NCBI GenBank assembly: GCA_022792335.1
Contig: JAAWAV010000007.1
Location: 40,193 to 104,192 of the forward strand
Length of the DNA stretch: 64,000 nt
Direction of reading: 5' to 3'
Origin: Lachnospiraceae bacterium
Lineage (GTDB): Bacteria; Bacillota; Clostridia; Lachnospirales; Lachnospiraceae
In this document: positions 18,127 through 28,044 of the stretch, piece by piece
Layout: every line of letters starts with the position of its first letter
How positions within the stretch are numbered: the first letter of the stretch is position 1
Made by a program: the position numbers and the translations under genes
Notes under the pieces: generated by a model
Database searches by the model: none
Told to the model about the DNA's origin: nothing
Seen by the model: the letters and a program-made list of their open reading frames with translations, nothing else

Positions 18127-19278
18127 ATGACGGTGAGAATAACATGGGAGTATCAAAGGCTTTCGGAAGGGATTCGTATTTTGAGGGCATGGGGAGAGGC
18201 AGAATGTTTGACAGTTCCGGAAATTCTGGAAGGACTTCCGGTGACGGAAATCGGGCCTTATGCTTTTTCGACGGCGGAGCTTCCACGCAGACTGAAAGAA
18301 AAAGAGGGAGAGCGGCGGCGCACGGTGGAGGAAGGTACAAATTTAATAGAGGAACCGGGAAACCCTGTGGCCGGGAACCGTCTTCAGGCGATACGTCTGC
18401 CGGCCTCTGTCCAGGTCATCGGCGATTATGCTTTTTACGGCTGCCTAGAATTGAAAGAGATTGCTTTTGCCGATTCGATGAAAAGGATTGGAAGCGGCGC
18501 TTTTATGGGATGCCGGAATGTGGACAGGCTGGAACTTGAAGAGAGGGGAACAGGAGAAAATACACTGTATCAGATGCTCTCTGAGCTCCGCTATACCATA
18601 GAGGTAATCATAAGAAGAAGCGAGGGCAGTACAGTCCTTATACTTCCGGAATATTATGAATCGTCCGTAGAAAATATTCCAGCCAGGATTCTGGAGCTTC
18701 ATTATCAGGGGACAGGCTATCGCTACCGCCAGTGTTTCCGAAACGGAATCATTGACTACAGAGAATACGACCGTCTGTTTGGACTGGCGGAAAGTCAGGA
18801 ACCGCCGGAGGTTTTGACAAGGCTGGCCTATAACCGGATCCAGTACCCGGAGGGCCTTTCAGAAGAAGCGAAAGGGACCTATCTGGAGTGGATTGGCGCG
18901 AATGTCAGGGAGGCAGGAAATTATTTTTTGAAACGGGACGATCTTCCGGCCATCCGGCTGTTGTGCGAAGCCGGAGGTTTTAACGGGACGGCAAAAGACA
19001 AAAAGAAGGAGCCTGGAACTGGAGAAGGCAAACGGGTGGTGGCCGACGGGGCTGGGGATTTCTATATGGCGTCCATGGGAGAACATATCCTTGGAGAGGC
19101 AGAACTGGAGCCGGGGGAGGGCAAAAAAAGCTCCGGAGAGGAAGAAAGCTCCAGAGCTTCGCTGGATATTCTGCTTGAAATGGCCGGTCATATGGGGCGG
19201 ACGGAGATCGTAAGCTATCTGATGGATTACCGCTACAGGAAGCAGGGCGGAAGAAAGAAAAAGGTATTTGATCTATGA
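18127..19278 (+). CDS. leucine-rich-repeat (BspA/LRR_5-like) protein
   Basis: IRLPASVQVIGDYAFYGCLELKEIAFADSMKRIGSGAFMGCRNVDRLEL repeat pattern. Confidence 0.75.
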   Translation: MTVRITWEYQRLSEGIRILRAWGEAECLTVPEILEGLPVTEIGPYAFSTAELPRRLKEKEGERRRTVEEGTNLIEEPGNPVAGNRLQAIRLPASVQVIGDYAFYGCLELKEIAFADSMKRIGSGAFMGCRNVDRLELEERGTGENTLYQMLSELRYTIEVIIRRSEGSTVLILPEYYESSVENIPARILELHYQGTGYRYRQCFRNGIIDYREYDRLFGLAESQEPPEVLTRLAYNRIQYPEGLSEEAKGTYLEWIGANVREAGNYFLKRDDLPAIRLLCEAGGFNGTAKDKKKEPGTGEGKRVVADGAGDFYMASMGEHILGEAELEPGEGKKSSGEEESSRASLDILLEMAGHMGRTEIVSYLMDYRYRKQGGRKKKVFDL

Positions 19279-19323
19279 CGGTGATGACATTCACTTTATT
19301 GACAGATATAGCGCGCAGATAGT

Positions 19324-20322
19324 TTAAAGAAGCGTGATAAAGTAAACGGTATATCCGAGCAGCATAATGATTCCGTGACGTCGACAAAGCCGTTGCTTTC
19401 TGAGGGAGCAAACAAGAAGCAAAAGCGCCGCTGCTCCGGCGATCAGGTTGTCAGACAGAAATGCAGTCGCATAAGGGACCGGGGTCACCAGAGCGGAGAC
19501 TCCGATCACGAACAGGAGATTGAAGATATTGCTGCCTACGATGTTTCCGATGGCAATATCGGCGTTTCCTTTTCTGGCTGCAGTTACGGAAGTGAAAAGC
19601 TCCGGCAGAGAGGTTCCCAGGGCCACGATGGTCAGGCCGATAAACCGTTCGCTGATTCCAAAGAGTCGGGCCAGACAGGAGGCGGCTTCCACCGTGAGAT
19701 TGCTTCCGGCGACGATCAGGAAGAGACCGACGACGGTGAGGAAAAGCAGAAACGGCCACGGCTTCTCCCCCCGGGACGGGGAAGCAGTGTCGTCCTTTCC
19801 GCTTGCCACAGACAGGGAACCTTGCGGCTTTGGAGTTTTTCTTGCCGCGAGAAAAAGATTAAGCAGGTATACGGCGAAAAGAGAGAGCTGCATGATTCCG
19901 TCGAGGAGACTGACGGTCCCGTCCAGGCCCTGAAAAAAGATCAGAGCGGTCACTAAGGTCAGAAAAGGAAGATCGCGCCGGATGGTGGATGACTCGACTG
20001 CCAGGGGCATAATCGCCGCAGAAAGTCCGAGGATAATCAGAATATTCAAAATATTGCTGCCCATGATATTTCCGACAGTGATATCCGCATTCCCTTTAGC
20101 CGCTGCCGAAATGCTGACGGCCGCTTCCGGCATACTGGTTCCCATGGCTACAATAGTAAGACCAATGACAAGCTGTGGGATTTTGAATTTTTCCGCCAGC
20201 CCGGCGGCGCCGTCTACGAACCAGTCGGCTCCTTTCACCAGAAAGATAAAACCTGCCGCCAGAAGTAATACCTGTAAACCTGTTTCCATATGAAATTCCT
20301 CCTTTACGATGGGTGTTTCCAC
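19324..20322 (-). CDS. calcium/sodium antiporter family (CaCA) protein
   Basis: Duplicated CaCA motifs: GLTIVAMGTSMPEAAVSISAAAKGNADITVGNIMGSNILNILIILG and GLTIVALGTSLPELFTSVTAARKGNADIAIGNIVGSNIFNLLFVIG. Confidence 0.93.
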   Translation of the reverse strand: METPIVKEEFHMETGLQVLLLAAGFIFLVKGADWFVDGAAGLAEKFKIPQLVIGLTIVAMGTSMPEAAVSISAAAKGNADITVGNIMGSNILNILIILGLSAAIMPLAVESSTIRRDLPFLTLVTALIFFQGLDGTVSLLDGIMQLSLFAVYLLNLFLAARKTPKPQGSLSVASGKDDTASPSRGEKPWPFLLFLTVVGLFLIVAGSNLTVEAASCLARLFGISERFIGLTIVALGTSLPELFTSVTAARKGNADIAIGNIVGSNIFNLLFVIGVSALVTPVPYATAFLSDNLIAGAAALLLLVCSLRKQRLCRRHGIIMLLGYTVYFITLL

Positions 20323-20397
20323 AAATATCTGCAGAGCAAATGTTTGCCGGACAGGAATCCGATAGCCCTGTTATTTGGGATTTACGCCGGCAAAACG

Positions 20398-20446
20398 CAA
20401 AAAAAGCGAGGTCTTGCCGTTAAAAGATAACAGCAAAGTCTCGCTA
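20398..20446 (-). terminator. riboswitch expression-platform terminator upstream of the CaCA antiporter
   Basis: On the - strand: gcgagactttgctgtta/taacggcaagacctcgc followed by a T-run; overlaps aptamer P1. Confidence 0.78.
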
Positions 20447-20528
20447 TTTCATCACAAAGCCGGATTCCGGAGGAATCGTACTGACGGCCAGGCAAACACA
20501 GAACATCTGTGCAAGCTACTCCCTTTGT
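20434..20528 (-). ncRNA. yybP-ykoY family (Mn2+) riboswitch aptamer upstream of the CaCA antiporter
   Basis: On the - strand: caaagggagtagc...cgtcagtacgattcctccggaatccggctttgtgatgaaatagcgagactttg; P1 caaag/ctttg. Confidence 0.8.
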
Positions 20529-20537
20529 TTATACTAC

Positions 20538-20566
20538 AATATATCCGTTTTCCGGCAGACTGTCAA
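20538..20566 (-). promoter_or_regulatory. promoter for the riboswitch/antiporter unit
   Basis: On the - strand: TTGACA, 17-bp spacer, TATATT, just upstream of the aptamer. Confidence 0.75.
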
Positions 20567-20597
20567 CCGGAAATTATTCTGTGGAGGAATCAGAATC

Positions 20598-20626
20598 TTG
20601 ACAGGGGCGGATTCTGCGGCCATAAT
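20598..20626 (+). promoter_or_regulatory. promoter upstream of the LURP-one-like gene
   Basis: TTGACA, 17-bp spacer, CATAAT. Confidence 0.65.
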
Positions 20627-20666
20627 AACAGTAGTTTATGTGTAGAGACGAAGGGAGAAACGGAAG

Positions 20667-21140
20667 ATGAGACTGATTTTCAAACAGCGTTTTTTTTCAT
20701 GGCTTGACAGCTATGATATTTATGATGAGGAAGGAAACGTTCTGTATGTGGTAAAAGGACAACTCTCCTGGGGGCATTGTCTGAAGATCTTTGATGCAGA
20801 GGGATATGAAGTCGGAACAGTCAGAGAAAAAGTCCTTACGTTTCTGCCAAAGTTTGAGATGTATCTTGGAGATGACTATGTGGGGTGTATCAGCAAAGAG
20901 CTGACGCTGTTTCGGCCCAGATACAACATTGACTGCAATGGATGGCAGATAGAGGGGAATTTTCTGGAGTGGGACTATTCTATCCTTGACGCCGACGGAT
21001 TTTTGGTGGCGGAAATTTCCAAGCAGGTTTTTAACTGGACCGATACCTATGTCATTGATGTGGCCAGGCCGCAGGATACACTATGCACGCTGATGTTTGT
21101 ACTGGCCGTCGACGCGGAAAAATGTTCGCAAAATGACTAA
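20667..21140 (+). CDS. LURP-one-related / YxjI-like protein
   Basis: 157 aa beta-rich: MRLIFKQRFFSWLDSYDIYDEEGNVLYVVKGQLSWGHCLKIFDAEG... typical of LURP-one-related proteins. Confidence 0.8.
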   Translation: MRLIFKQRFFSWLDSYDIYDEEGNVLYVVKGQLSWGHCLKIFDAEGYEVGTVREKVLTFLPKFEMYLGDDYVGCISKELTLFRPRYNIDCNGWQIEGNFLEWDYSILDADGFLVAEISKQVFNWTDTYVIDVARPQDTLCTLMFVLAVDAEKCSQND

Positions 21141-21226
21141 ATTCTTGCAACACTGCCCCAGATAGGGCATAATAAGGACATATGAAAGAACACAAACAAC
21201 CGGAGAACACGACGGGGAGGAATACC

Positions 21227-21943
21227 ATGCTTCAGGAGTTGCGGGAAAAGATATTCGCCTTCACAGATGAAACCTATAAAACCTTCAATGAAAAGCTGGT
21301 GCCGGGGACGGGAGAGACGATCGGCGTACGGGTGCCGAGGGTGCGGGAGCTGGCCCGGGCGGTGGCGAAGGAGGATGCGGACAGTTTTTTCAGGGAAATA
21401 GAAGCGGCAGATGAAAGCGACTTCTACCAGGAAGAACGGATGCTTCAGGGGATGGTGATCGGTTATGCAAACATGTCCTTGGAGGAACGGTTCAGGCGTT
21501 TGGATGCCTGGGTTCCCAGAATCAATAGCTGGGCAGTTTGCGACTGTGGGAATAGTACCTTGAAGTTTATGAAAAAATACCCGAAAGAGAGTTTTGCCTA
21601 TGCCTGCAAATATCTGGAGAGTGAAGGGGAATATGAAGTTCGCTTTGCAGTGGTGACGCTGATGGAGTACTTTCTGACGGAGACTTATATTGATCAGGTG
21701 CTGGAACTTTATCAGAAGATTGGCCATGAAGGTTATTACGTGAAAATGGCGATAGCCTGGGCTGTGTCCGTCTGTTATGTCAAGTTCCCGGAGCAGACGG
21801 GGCGGCTTTTGGAAAAAGAAAGCAGAGAAGCGGGAGGCCTTGAGGACTGGACTCAGAATAAGGCCATTCAGAAAATCCGGGAGTCCAGGAGGGTTTCTGA
21901 TGAAGCTAAAGAGTATGTAGAGCGTTTCAAGCGAAAGAGATAA
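21227..21943 (+). CDS. DNA alkylation repair (AlkD-like) family protein
   Basis: IGVRVPRVRELARAVAK, EERMLQGMVIGYA, INSWAVCDC, WTQNKAIQKIRESRRV. ATG 21227 with ggggagg RBS preferred over track start 21182. Confidence 0.88.
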   Translation: MLQELREKIFAFTDETYKTFNEKLVPGTGETIGVRVPRVRELARAVAKEDADSFFREIEAADESDFYQEERMLQGMVIGYANMSLEERFRRLDAWVPRINSWAVCDCGNSTLKFMKKYPKESFAYACKYLESEGEYEVRFAVVTLMEYFLTETYIDQVLELYQKIGHEGYYVKMAIAWAVSVCYVKFPEQTGRLLEKESREAGGLEDWTQNKAIQKIRESRRVSDEAKEYVERFKRKR

Positions 21944-21983
21944 GAGTTCCACCGATGGAGCGGGTGGATTTTCACCGACAAAA

Positions 21984-23369
21984 ATGCCAGAGCAAGAGGC
22001 AGAAGAAGGGAGCAGACGATCCGTGTCACAAAAATTGTCCGAACTATGGGATAGTATCGGGAAGGAAATCCTGGGAACTGCCCGCAATGAATTGTATTTG
22101 AATATGCGGTTCCTGGATTTGGCTCTGTGCAGTCTGCGCTATCAGATGGATACGGGCGCACAGGTGGCAGGTTTGGACGGTTATGTGATTTATTTTGAGC
22201 CTTACGGGCTTTCGGAGCTTTTTGACAGGGACAGAAAGTCACTTAACCGCCTGTATCTTCATATGGTGCTCCACGGTCTGTTCCGGCATCTTACCAGGAA
22301 AGGCGCAAGGAAGGAGGGACTCTGGCACCTGGCCTGCGACATTGCGACGGAAGCCATGATTGACGGCCTGGAGAAACGGAGTGTCCGAAGGGCTCTGGTC
22401 CCGGAACGGGCCGAGGTCTACCGGGAACTTTCCAAGCGGCTTTCCGTATTCACGGCAGAGGGCGTTTACCATATTCTGCACGAATGGAAGCTCACAGAAG
22501 AACAGGAAAAGCAGCTTTCAGAGCTGTTTTTGGTGGATGATCACAGCTTCTGGCCAAAGGACGAGGGGGGAGAGCGCCCTTCAGAGGCAGTTTCAGAACT
22601 TGACAAACGCTGGCAGGACATTGCCGACAGGCTGGAAACGGGGGCAGAAACCTTTGGGAGAGAGCAGGAGGAAGGGGACGGCGGACTTTTAGAACAAGTA
22701 AAACTTCAGAACCAAAGGCGGCAGGACTATCGAACGTTTCTCCGGAAGTTTTCTGTGTGGCGAGAGGAAATGCAGATTGACGAGGATTCCTTTGATTATG
22801 GTTTTTACAGCTACGGGCTTCGTCTTTATGGAAACCTGCCGCTTATTGAGCCGCAGGAATTTAAGGAGACAAAGAAGATACAGGAATTTGTGATTGCCGT
22901 TGACACGTCCATGTCCTGTTCAGGAGAACGGATACGGGCTTTTCTTACGGAAACCTGTGGGATCTTATTTCAGACAGAAAGTTTTTTCAAAAAAGTGCGG
23001 ATTCACATCATTCAGTGCGACGAGAAGGTGCGGTCAGATACTGTTGTCACAGACCAAAAGGAACTTTCAGCCTTTGCGGCGGGGGTGGAGATTCAGGGGG
23101 GCGGAGGAACAGACTTCCGGCCGGTTTTTGCTTATGTGGAGGAATTAAGGAGACGGGGAGAGCTTCGCCGGTTAAAGGGGCTTTTATATTTTACGGACGG
23201 TTTGGGAATCTATCCGGTAAAACGGCCGGACTACGATGTGGCGTTCCTGTTTATGAAGGAGGATACAGATGTGTCTGTACCGGCCTGGGCGATGAAGCTG
23301 ATTCTTGCAGATACGGCTTCTGTTTCAGAAGAAAAGGGACTGGACGCGAACATTCAGTTTATCAATTAA
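21984..23369 (+). CDS. VWA-like domain / putative metallopeptidase-domain protein (DUF2201 type)
   Basis: HMVLHGLFRHL segment; C-terminal VWA-like FVIAVDTSMSCSG (DxSxS) and GGGGTDFRPVF. Confidence 0.82.
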   Translation: MPEQEAEEGSRRSVSQKLSELWDSIGKEILGTARNELYLNMRFLDLALCSLRYQMDTGAQVAGLDGYVIYFEPYGLSELFDRDRKSLNRLYLHMVLHGLFRHLTRKGARKEGLWHLACDIATEAMIDGLEKRSVRRALVPERAEVYRELSKRLSVFTAEGVYHILHEWKLTEEQEKQLSELFLVDDHSFWPKDEGGERPSEAVSELDKRWQDIADRLETGAETFGREQEEGDGGLLEQVKLQNQRRQDYRTFLRKFSVWREEMQIDEDSFDYGFYSYGLRLYGNLPLIEPQEFKETKKIQEFVIAVDTSMSCSGERIRAFLTETCGILFQTESFFKKVRIHIIQCDEKVRSDTVVTDQKELSAFAAGVEIQGGGGTDFRPVFAYVEELRRRGELRRLKGLLYFTDGLGIYPVKRPDYDVAFLFMKEDTDVSVPAWAMKLILADTASVSEEKGLDANIQFIN

Positions 23370-23395
23370 ATTTTTGGGAAGGAAGAAATGATCCA

Positions 23396-24970
23396 GTGAA
23401 TATCAAGCGGGCAAAGGAAGAGATAAAAAATACGATAGAAGCCTATCTTCTGAAGGATTCCTTTGGGGAATATGTGATCCCCGCCATCCGTCAGAGGCCG
23501 GTACTTTTGATGGGGCCTCCGGGGGTAGGGAAAACACAGATTATGGAGCAGATTGCCAGAGAGTGCCGGATTGGCCTGGTATCTTACACCATCACCCATC
23601 ACACCAGGCAGAGTGCGGTAGGGCTGCCGTTCATAAAAGAAAAGGATTATGAAGGAAAGACGTACCAGGTGACGGAATACACCATGAGCGAAATCATTGC
23701 GTCTGTTTATGAGCGGATGGAGCGGACCGGGATCCGGGAGGGGATTTTGTTTATCGACGAGATCAACTGTGTGTCGGAGACGATGGCGCCCATGATGCTT
23801 CAGTTTCTGCAGTGCAAGACTTTCGGAAATCAGCAGGTGCCAAAAGGCTGGATCATTGTGGCGGCGGGGAATCCGCCGGAGTATAACAAGTCGGTGCGGG
23901 ATTTTGACGTGGTGACTTTAGACAGAGTAAAACGTCTGGACGTGGAAGCCGATTATCCGGTGTGGAAGGAATATGCATACCGGGAAAAGCTTCACGGCGC
24001 GGTGATTTCCTATCTGGATATCCGGAGGAACAATTTTTACCGGGTCGAGACCACGGTGGACGGCACATGGTTTGCTACGGCAAGGGGATGGGAGGACCTG
24101 TCTCAGCTCTTGTATGTCTATGAACGGCTGGAAAAACCGGTGGACGCACAGGTGGTGGGACAGTATATTCAGTTTCCGAAGATTGCGAGAGATTTTGCTA
24201 ATTATCTGGATCTTTACAAGAAATATTACCAGGATTATCAGGTGGACGAGGCGCTGGCCGGAAATCTTTCGAGCCAGGCAATCTCCAAACTGCATTTTGC
24301 GGAATTTGACGAGCGGTTCAGCGTGATGGGACTGTTTCTTTCCAGGCTGGGAGAGGAGTTTTGGAGCTGTTATCTGGAAGATGCTTTTGTGACGGAACTG
24401 TTCGGACGGCTAAAAGCGCTGAAACAGAAATGCTTTGCTGAAACGGCATCGACAGCGTCCGGGGCAGAAACGGACGGAGATATCCCTGGCAGTGTCGGCA
24501 CCGTTGCCAATTTTCTTGCCGCGAATATCCGGGAAGAGCGGCTGTCGACAGAGGAACGTTTGGAGAAAGAACAGGAAGCGGGACAGCTTGACCGGCTGAC
24601 GGAGCAGGTGGGACGCCGGATGCTCTCCTGGCTGGGAAAGATGGAGGGGGCTTCCGGGTTTGAAGAGATTCAGAAGGCTTTTGCGAAGGAGACGGATGCC
24701 AGACAGAGCCTTATTGATAAAACGGCACAGAAACTGGAATATGCCTTTGATTTCCTGGAGGCGGCATTTGGAGAGGGTCAGGAGCTGATCCTTTTTGCGA
24801 CAGAGCTTACGGCGGGATTTTTCAGCGCCTGGTTTATCCGGGAGAATGGCTGTGATCGGTACTATAAATACAACAGAGGACTTTTGTTTGCAGAACGGCA
24901 GCAGGCTATTCATGAAAAAATCGAAGCGGCGAAGGACAAGATGACAGGGGCTGATTTGGAATCAGTTTGA
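23396..24970 (+). CDS. AAA+ ATPase (MoxR-like), GTG start
   Basis: PVLLMGPPGVGKTQIMEQIARE, ILFIDEINCVSETMAPMMLQFLQ, IVAAGNPPEYN. GTG 23396 chosen; the upstream part of the track ORF overlaps the preceding gene out of frame. Confidence 0.88.
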   Translation: MNIKRAKEEIKNTIEAYLLKDSFGEYVIPAIRQRPVLLMGPPGVGKTQIMEQIARECRIGLVSYTITHHTRQSAVGLPFIKEKDYEGKTYQVTEYTMSEIIASVYERMERTGIREGILFIDEINCVSETMAPMMLQFLQCKTFGNQQVPKGWIIVAAGNPPEYNKSVRDFDVVTLDRVKRLDVEADYPVWKEYAYREKLHGAVISYLDIRRNNFYRVETTVDGTWFATARGWEDLSQLLYVYERLEKPVDAQVVGQYIQFPKIARDFANYLDLYKKYYQDYQVDEALAGNLSSQAISKLHFAEFDERFSVMGLFLSRLGEEFWSCYLEDAFVTELFGRLKALKQKCFAETASTASGAETDGDIPGSVGTVANFLAANIREERLSTEERLEKEQEAGQLDRLTEQVGRRMLSWLGKMEGASGFEEIQKAFAKETDARQSLIDKTAQKLEYAFDFLEAAFGEGQELILFATELTAGFFSAWFIRENGCDRYYKYNRGLLFAERQQAIHEKIEAAKDKMTGADLESV

Positions 24971-25093
24971 ATATCCGGATGTATTTCCCTTGTGTATCTA
25001 TTCTGGAGGGGGATTGCAACGGGGAGAATGTGTTTGCCGTCTGCAGCAGAAAAAGATCTGGAAATGGGGTTATGAGGAAAGGTGGAGATAGGT

Positions 25094-26431
25094 ATGCTTT
25101 ATTTAGAATGTTATTCCGGGATCAGCGGCGATATGACAGTGGCGGCTCTCCTGGATCTGGGGGCCAGCAGAGAAAAGCTTCTGGAGGGACTTTCCAGCCT
25201 GGGTTTATCCGGTTATAAGGTGAAGATTGGCCGACGGGTGAAATGTGGTGTGGAAGCCTGCAGCTTTGATGTGGAGCTCTATGGAGAAGAGGATGGCGGC
25301 AGCCATGATTATGTGGAGTCCAGTCACGCTCATGACCACATGGATGGCCACGGCCATGAGCATAGCGCCGACGCCCATAGTCATGCCCATGACCACGAGT
25401 ATGGCCACAGCCATGCCCATGGAGAGGGACATGCCCATGTCCACAGGAATCTGGCAGATATCACAGAGATTATCTGCCATTCCGGCATGACGGGACGGGC
25501 GAAGGAAACGGCGCTTCGGATTTTTGGGATCGTGGCGGAGGCGGAGGCAAAGGTCCATGGAAAGAAAATTTCGGAGGTTCATTTTCATGAGGTGGGGGCG
25601 GTAGACTCCATTGTGGATATCGCGGCTGTTGCCATCTGCCTGGATGATCTGAATATTACAGAGGTGGTGATCTCGGATATCTGTGAAGGGCGTGGCCACG
25701 TCCACTGCCAGCATGGGATCCTTCCTGTTCCTGTTCCGGCGGTTATGGCGGTCGTCGAAACTTACGGGCTTTACCTGAAGCTGACGGATACACAGGGAGA
25801 AATGGTAACTCCCACAGGAGCTGCGATCGCCGCGGGGATTAGGACCAGAAAACGGGCGCCGGAATCCTTCTGCATCCGGAAAACGGGGATGGGAGCCGGG
25901 AAAAAAGAGTTTCCGAAGGCAAATATCCTGCGGGCATATCTCATTGAGGAGCGTCTGGAAAAGGGAAATGGTTCAAAATCGGAAACGGAGCAGACGGAGA
26001 ACGGGCTCTGGATGATGGAAACCAACATCGACGATGCCACCGGGGAAGCGCTCGGGTATGTGATGGAGCGGCTTCTAAAGGCGGGAGCCAGAGACGTATG
26101 TTATCTTCCGGCGTTTATGAAGAAGAACCGGCCGGCCTGGCTGATGAAGGTGGTCTGCGATGAGGAAAAACGGGAAGAACTGGAAGAGATTATCTTCCGG
26201 CATACGACGACCATCGGCATACGGCGTTATCCGCTTTTCCGAACGGCATTGTCCAGACAGATTCGCTTAGTAGAAACTTCTTATGGCCCGGCCAGAGTCA
26301 AAGAGGTGCGGCGCGGGGAGCTTACTTTCTGCTATCCGGAATATGAGGACGTGGCTCGGTATGCGGATCTTTCGGGCAGATCCTTCCAGGATATCTATGA
26401 GGAGATCAAACGGCAGGCGGAGGCGTGTTAA
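25094..26431 (+). CDS. larC: nickel pincer cofactor biosynthesis protein LarC
   Basis: MLYLECYSGISGDMTVAALLDLG, HFHEVGAVDSIVDIAAVAICLDDL, PTGAAIAAG, TNIDDATGEALGYVMERLL; His-rich insert. Confidence 0.95.
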   Translation: MLYLECYSGISGDMTVAALLDLGASREKLLEGLSSLGLSGYKVKIGRRVKCGVEACSFDVELYGEEDGGSHDYVESSHAHDHMDGHGHEHSADAHSHAHDHEYGHSHAHGEGHAHVHRNLADITEIICHSGMTGRAKETALRIFGIVAEAEAKVHGKKISEVHFHEVGAVDSIVDIAAVAICLDDLNITEVVISDICEGRGHVHCQHGILPVPVPAVMAVVETYGLYLKLTDTQGEMVTPTGAAIAAGIRTRKRAPESFCIRKTGMGAGKKEFPKANILRAYLIEERLEKGNGSKSETEQTENGLWMMETNIDDATGEALGYVMERLLKAGARDVCYLPAFMKKNRPAWLMKVVCDEEKREELEEIIFRHTTTIGIRRYPLFRTALSRQIRLVETSYGPARVKEVRRGELTFCYPEYEDVARYADLSGRSFQDIYEEIKRQAEAC

Positions 26432-27241
26432 ATGTACAGCTATACAGATAAAAAAGAGAGACTTGAGGAACTGTTGCAGGATGCGGTGAAAAAGGGAGTT
26501 TGCATTGCCTTTTCCGGAGGGGTGGACAGCAGTCTCCTCCTGGCGGCGGCCTGCAGGGAACAGAGGCAGTCCGGAGGAACCGTATTCGGGGTCATGTTTG
26601 ACACGTTTCTTCATACAAAAGGGGACGAAGAGACGGCCAGAAAAGTTTCCATGGAATGTGGCGCAGATTTTGCCGTACTTGCTATCAATGAACTGGACAA
26701 CCCGGCCATCTTGAAGAATCCGACGGATCGGTGCTATCAGTGTAAGAAATATCTGTTTGCCAGGTTGAAGGAATTTGCTGTAGAACATGAATGTGCCGTG
26801 GTCATGGACGGTACCAATGCGGACGATCAGAATACTTACCGGCCGGGGCTTAGGGCCCTTGCTGAACTGAGAATCTTAAGTCCGCTAAAAGAAGCCGGAT
26901 TTACCAAGGCGGATGTAAGACGGATGGCGGAAGAATATGGGGTTTCCACGGCCGGAAAGCCTTCCAATTCCTGCCTTGCCACCAGGCTTCCCTACGGAGA
27001 GGCGCTGGAGACAGAAGTACTCGGGCGGATCGCAAAGGGAGAACAGTATCTCTCGGAACTGGGCTTTACAACTGTGCGGATCCGGCTTCATGGGCCCGTG
27101 GCAAGGATCGAACTTTTGCCGGAGCAGTTTTCCCTTTTCTTTAATCTGAGGGAGGATATTTCCGCAAGGCTTAGAGAACTGGGATTTGTTTATATTACGC
27201 TGGATATCGAAGGATTTCGGTCCGGCAGTATGGACCTGTAG
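26432..27241 (+). CDS. larE: ATP-dependent sacrificial sulfur transferase LarE
   Basis: GVCIAFSGGVDSSLLLAAA PP-loop, RCYQCKKYLF, DGTNADDQNTYRPGLRAL, KPSNSCLATRLPYG. Confidence 0.95.
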   Translation: MYSYTDKKERLEELLQDAVKKGVCIAFSGGVDSSLLLAAACREQRQSGGTVFGVMFDTFLHTKGDEETARKVSMECGADFAVLAINELDNPAILKNPTDRCYQCKKYLFARLKEFAVEHECAVVMDGTNADDQNTYRPGLRALAELRILSPLKEAGFTKADVRRMAEEYGVSTAGKPSNSCLATRLPYGEALETEVLGRIAKGEQYLSELGFTTVRIRLHGPVARIELLPEQFSLFFNLREDISARLRELGFVYITLDIEGFRSGSMDL

Positions 27242-27303
27242 GAGAAGGCAGAGACGCTTAAAGAGACGAAAGGCCGGGCGCAGAGACGGAAGGGTTGAAT
27301 GTT

Positions 27304-28044
27304 ATGGAGATAAAGAGACTTTTGGAACATGTGAAGGCAGGGACGCTTTCTGTGGAGGAGGCGGAAATCATGCTGGGAGCGCAGGAGTATGAGGATATTG
27401 GCTGTGCCAAAATTGATTTTCACCGGAGCACACGCCGGGGATTCGGAGAAGTGATTTTCTGCCAGGGAAAGAAACTGGAACATCTGGTCCATATTTACGA
27501 AAGTTTCCGGGACAGAGGCGTGAATGTGATGGGAACCAGGGCTTCGGCGGCTCAGTATGAGGCGGTGCGGCTCGCCGTGCCGGAAGTCTGTTATGATGAG
27601 ACGTCCAGAGTACTCAAATACGAGCCCAATCCGGCAGAGCAGAAAGGGTTGGTGGCAGTGTGCACCGGAGGAACTGCAGATATTCCTGTGGCGGAGGAAG
27701 CGGCCCAGACAGCGGAGTTTCATGGAAGTCAGGTGCTTCGGGTATTTGACGTGGGAGTGGCCGGGATTCACCGGCTGTTTTCCAAAATCGAAGAAATCCG
27801 GAAAGCCAACTGTATTGTGGCAGTGGCGGGGATGGAAGGCGCCCTGGGCGGGGTTATCACGGGGCTGGTGGATAAGCCGGTCATCGCTGTCCCGACCTCC
27901 GTGGGCTACGGGGCCGGACTGGAGGGGATTGCGCCGCTCCTTTGCATGCTCAATTCCTGTGCCGAGGGAATGGCGGTGGTCAATATTGACAATGGGTTTG
28001 GGGCCGGCTATATGGGGGCGCAGATCAATCGGATGGTGGTGTAA
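27304..28044 (+). CDS. larB: nickel pincer cofactor biosynthesis protein LarB
   Basis: MEIKRLLEHVKAGTLSVEEAE, VCTGGTADIPVAEEAAQTAEFHG, DVGVAGIHRLF, VAVAGMEGALGGVITGLVDKPVIAVPTSVGYGAG (PurE-like). Confidence 0.95.
   Translation: MEIKRLLEHVKAGTLSVEEAEIMLGAQEYEDIGCAKIDFHRSTRRGFGEVIFCQGKKLEHLVHIYESFRDRGVNVMGTRASAAQYEAVRLAVPEVCYDETSRVLKYEPNPAEQKGLVAVCTGGTADIPVAEEAAQTAEFHGSQVLRVFDVGVAGIHRLFSKIEEIRKANCIVAVAGMEGALGGVITGLVDKPVIAVPTSVGYGAGLEGIAPLLCMLNSCAEGMAVVNIDNGFGAGYMGAQINRMVV

Noticed and set aside
21137-22087. 316-aa ORF on the - strand
   Set aside because: Antisense to the AlkD-like gene; shadow ORF.
23015-23395. N-terminal 127 residues of the track ORF 23015-24970
   Set aside because: Overlaps the upstream VWA-like gene out of frame; GTG 23396 starts the conserved AAA+ protein.
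25310-25445. Repetitive catgcccatgaccac DNA as a possible CRISPR or tandem regulatory repeat
   Set aside because: In frame within LarC and encodes the His-rich insert; no spacer structure.
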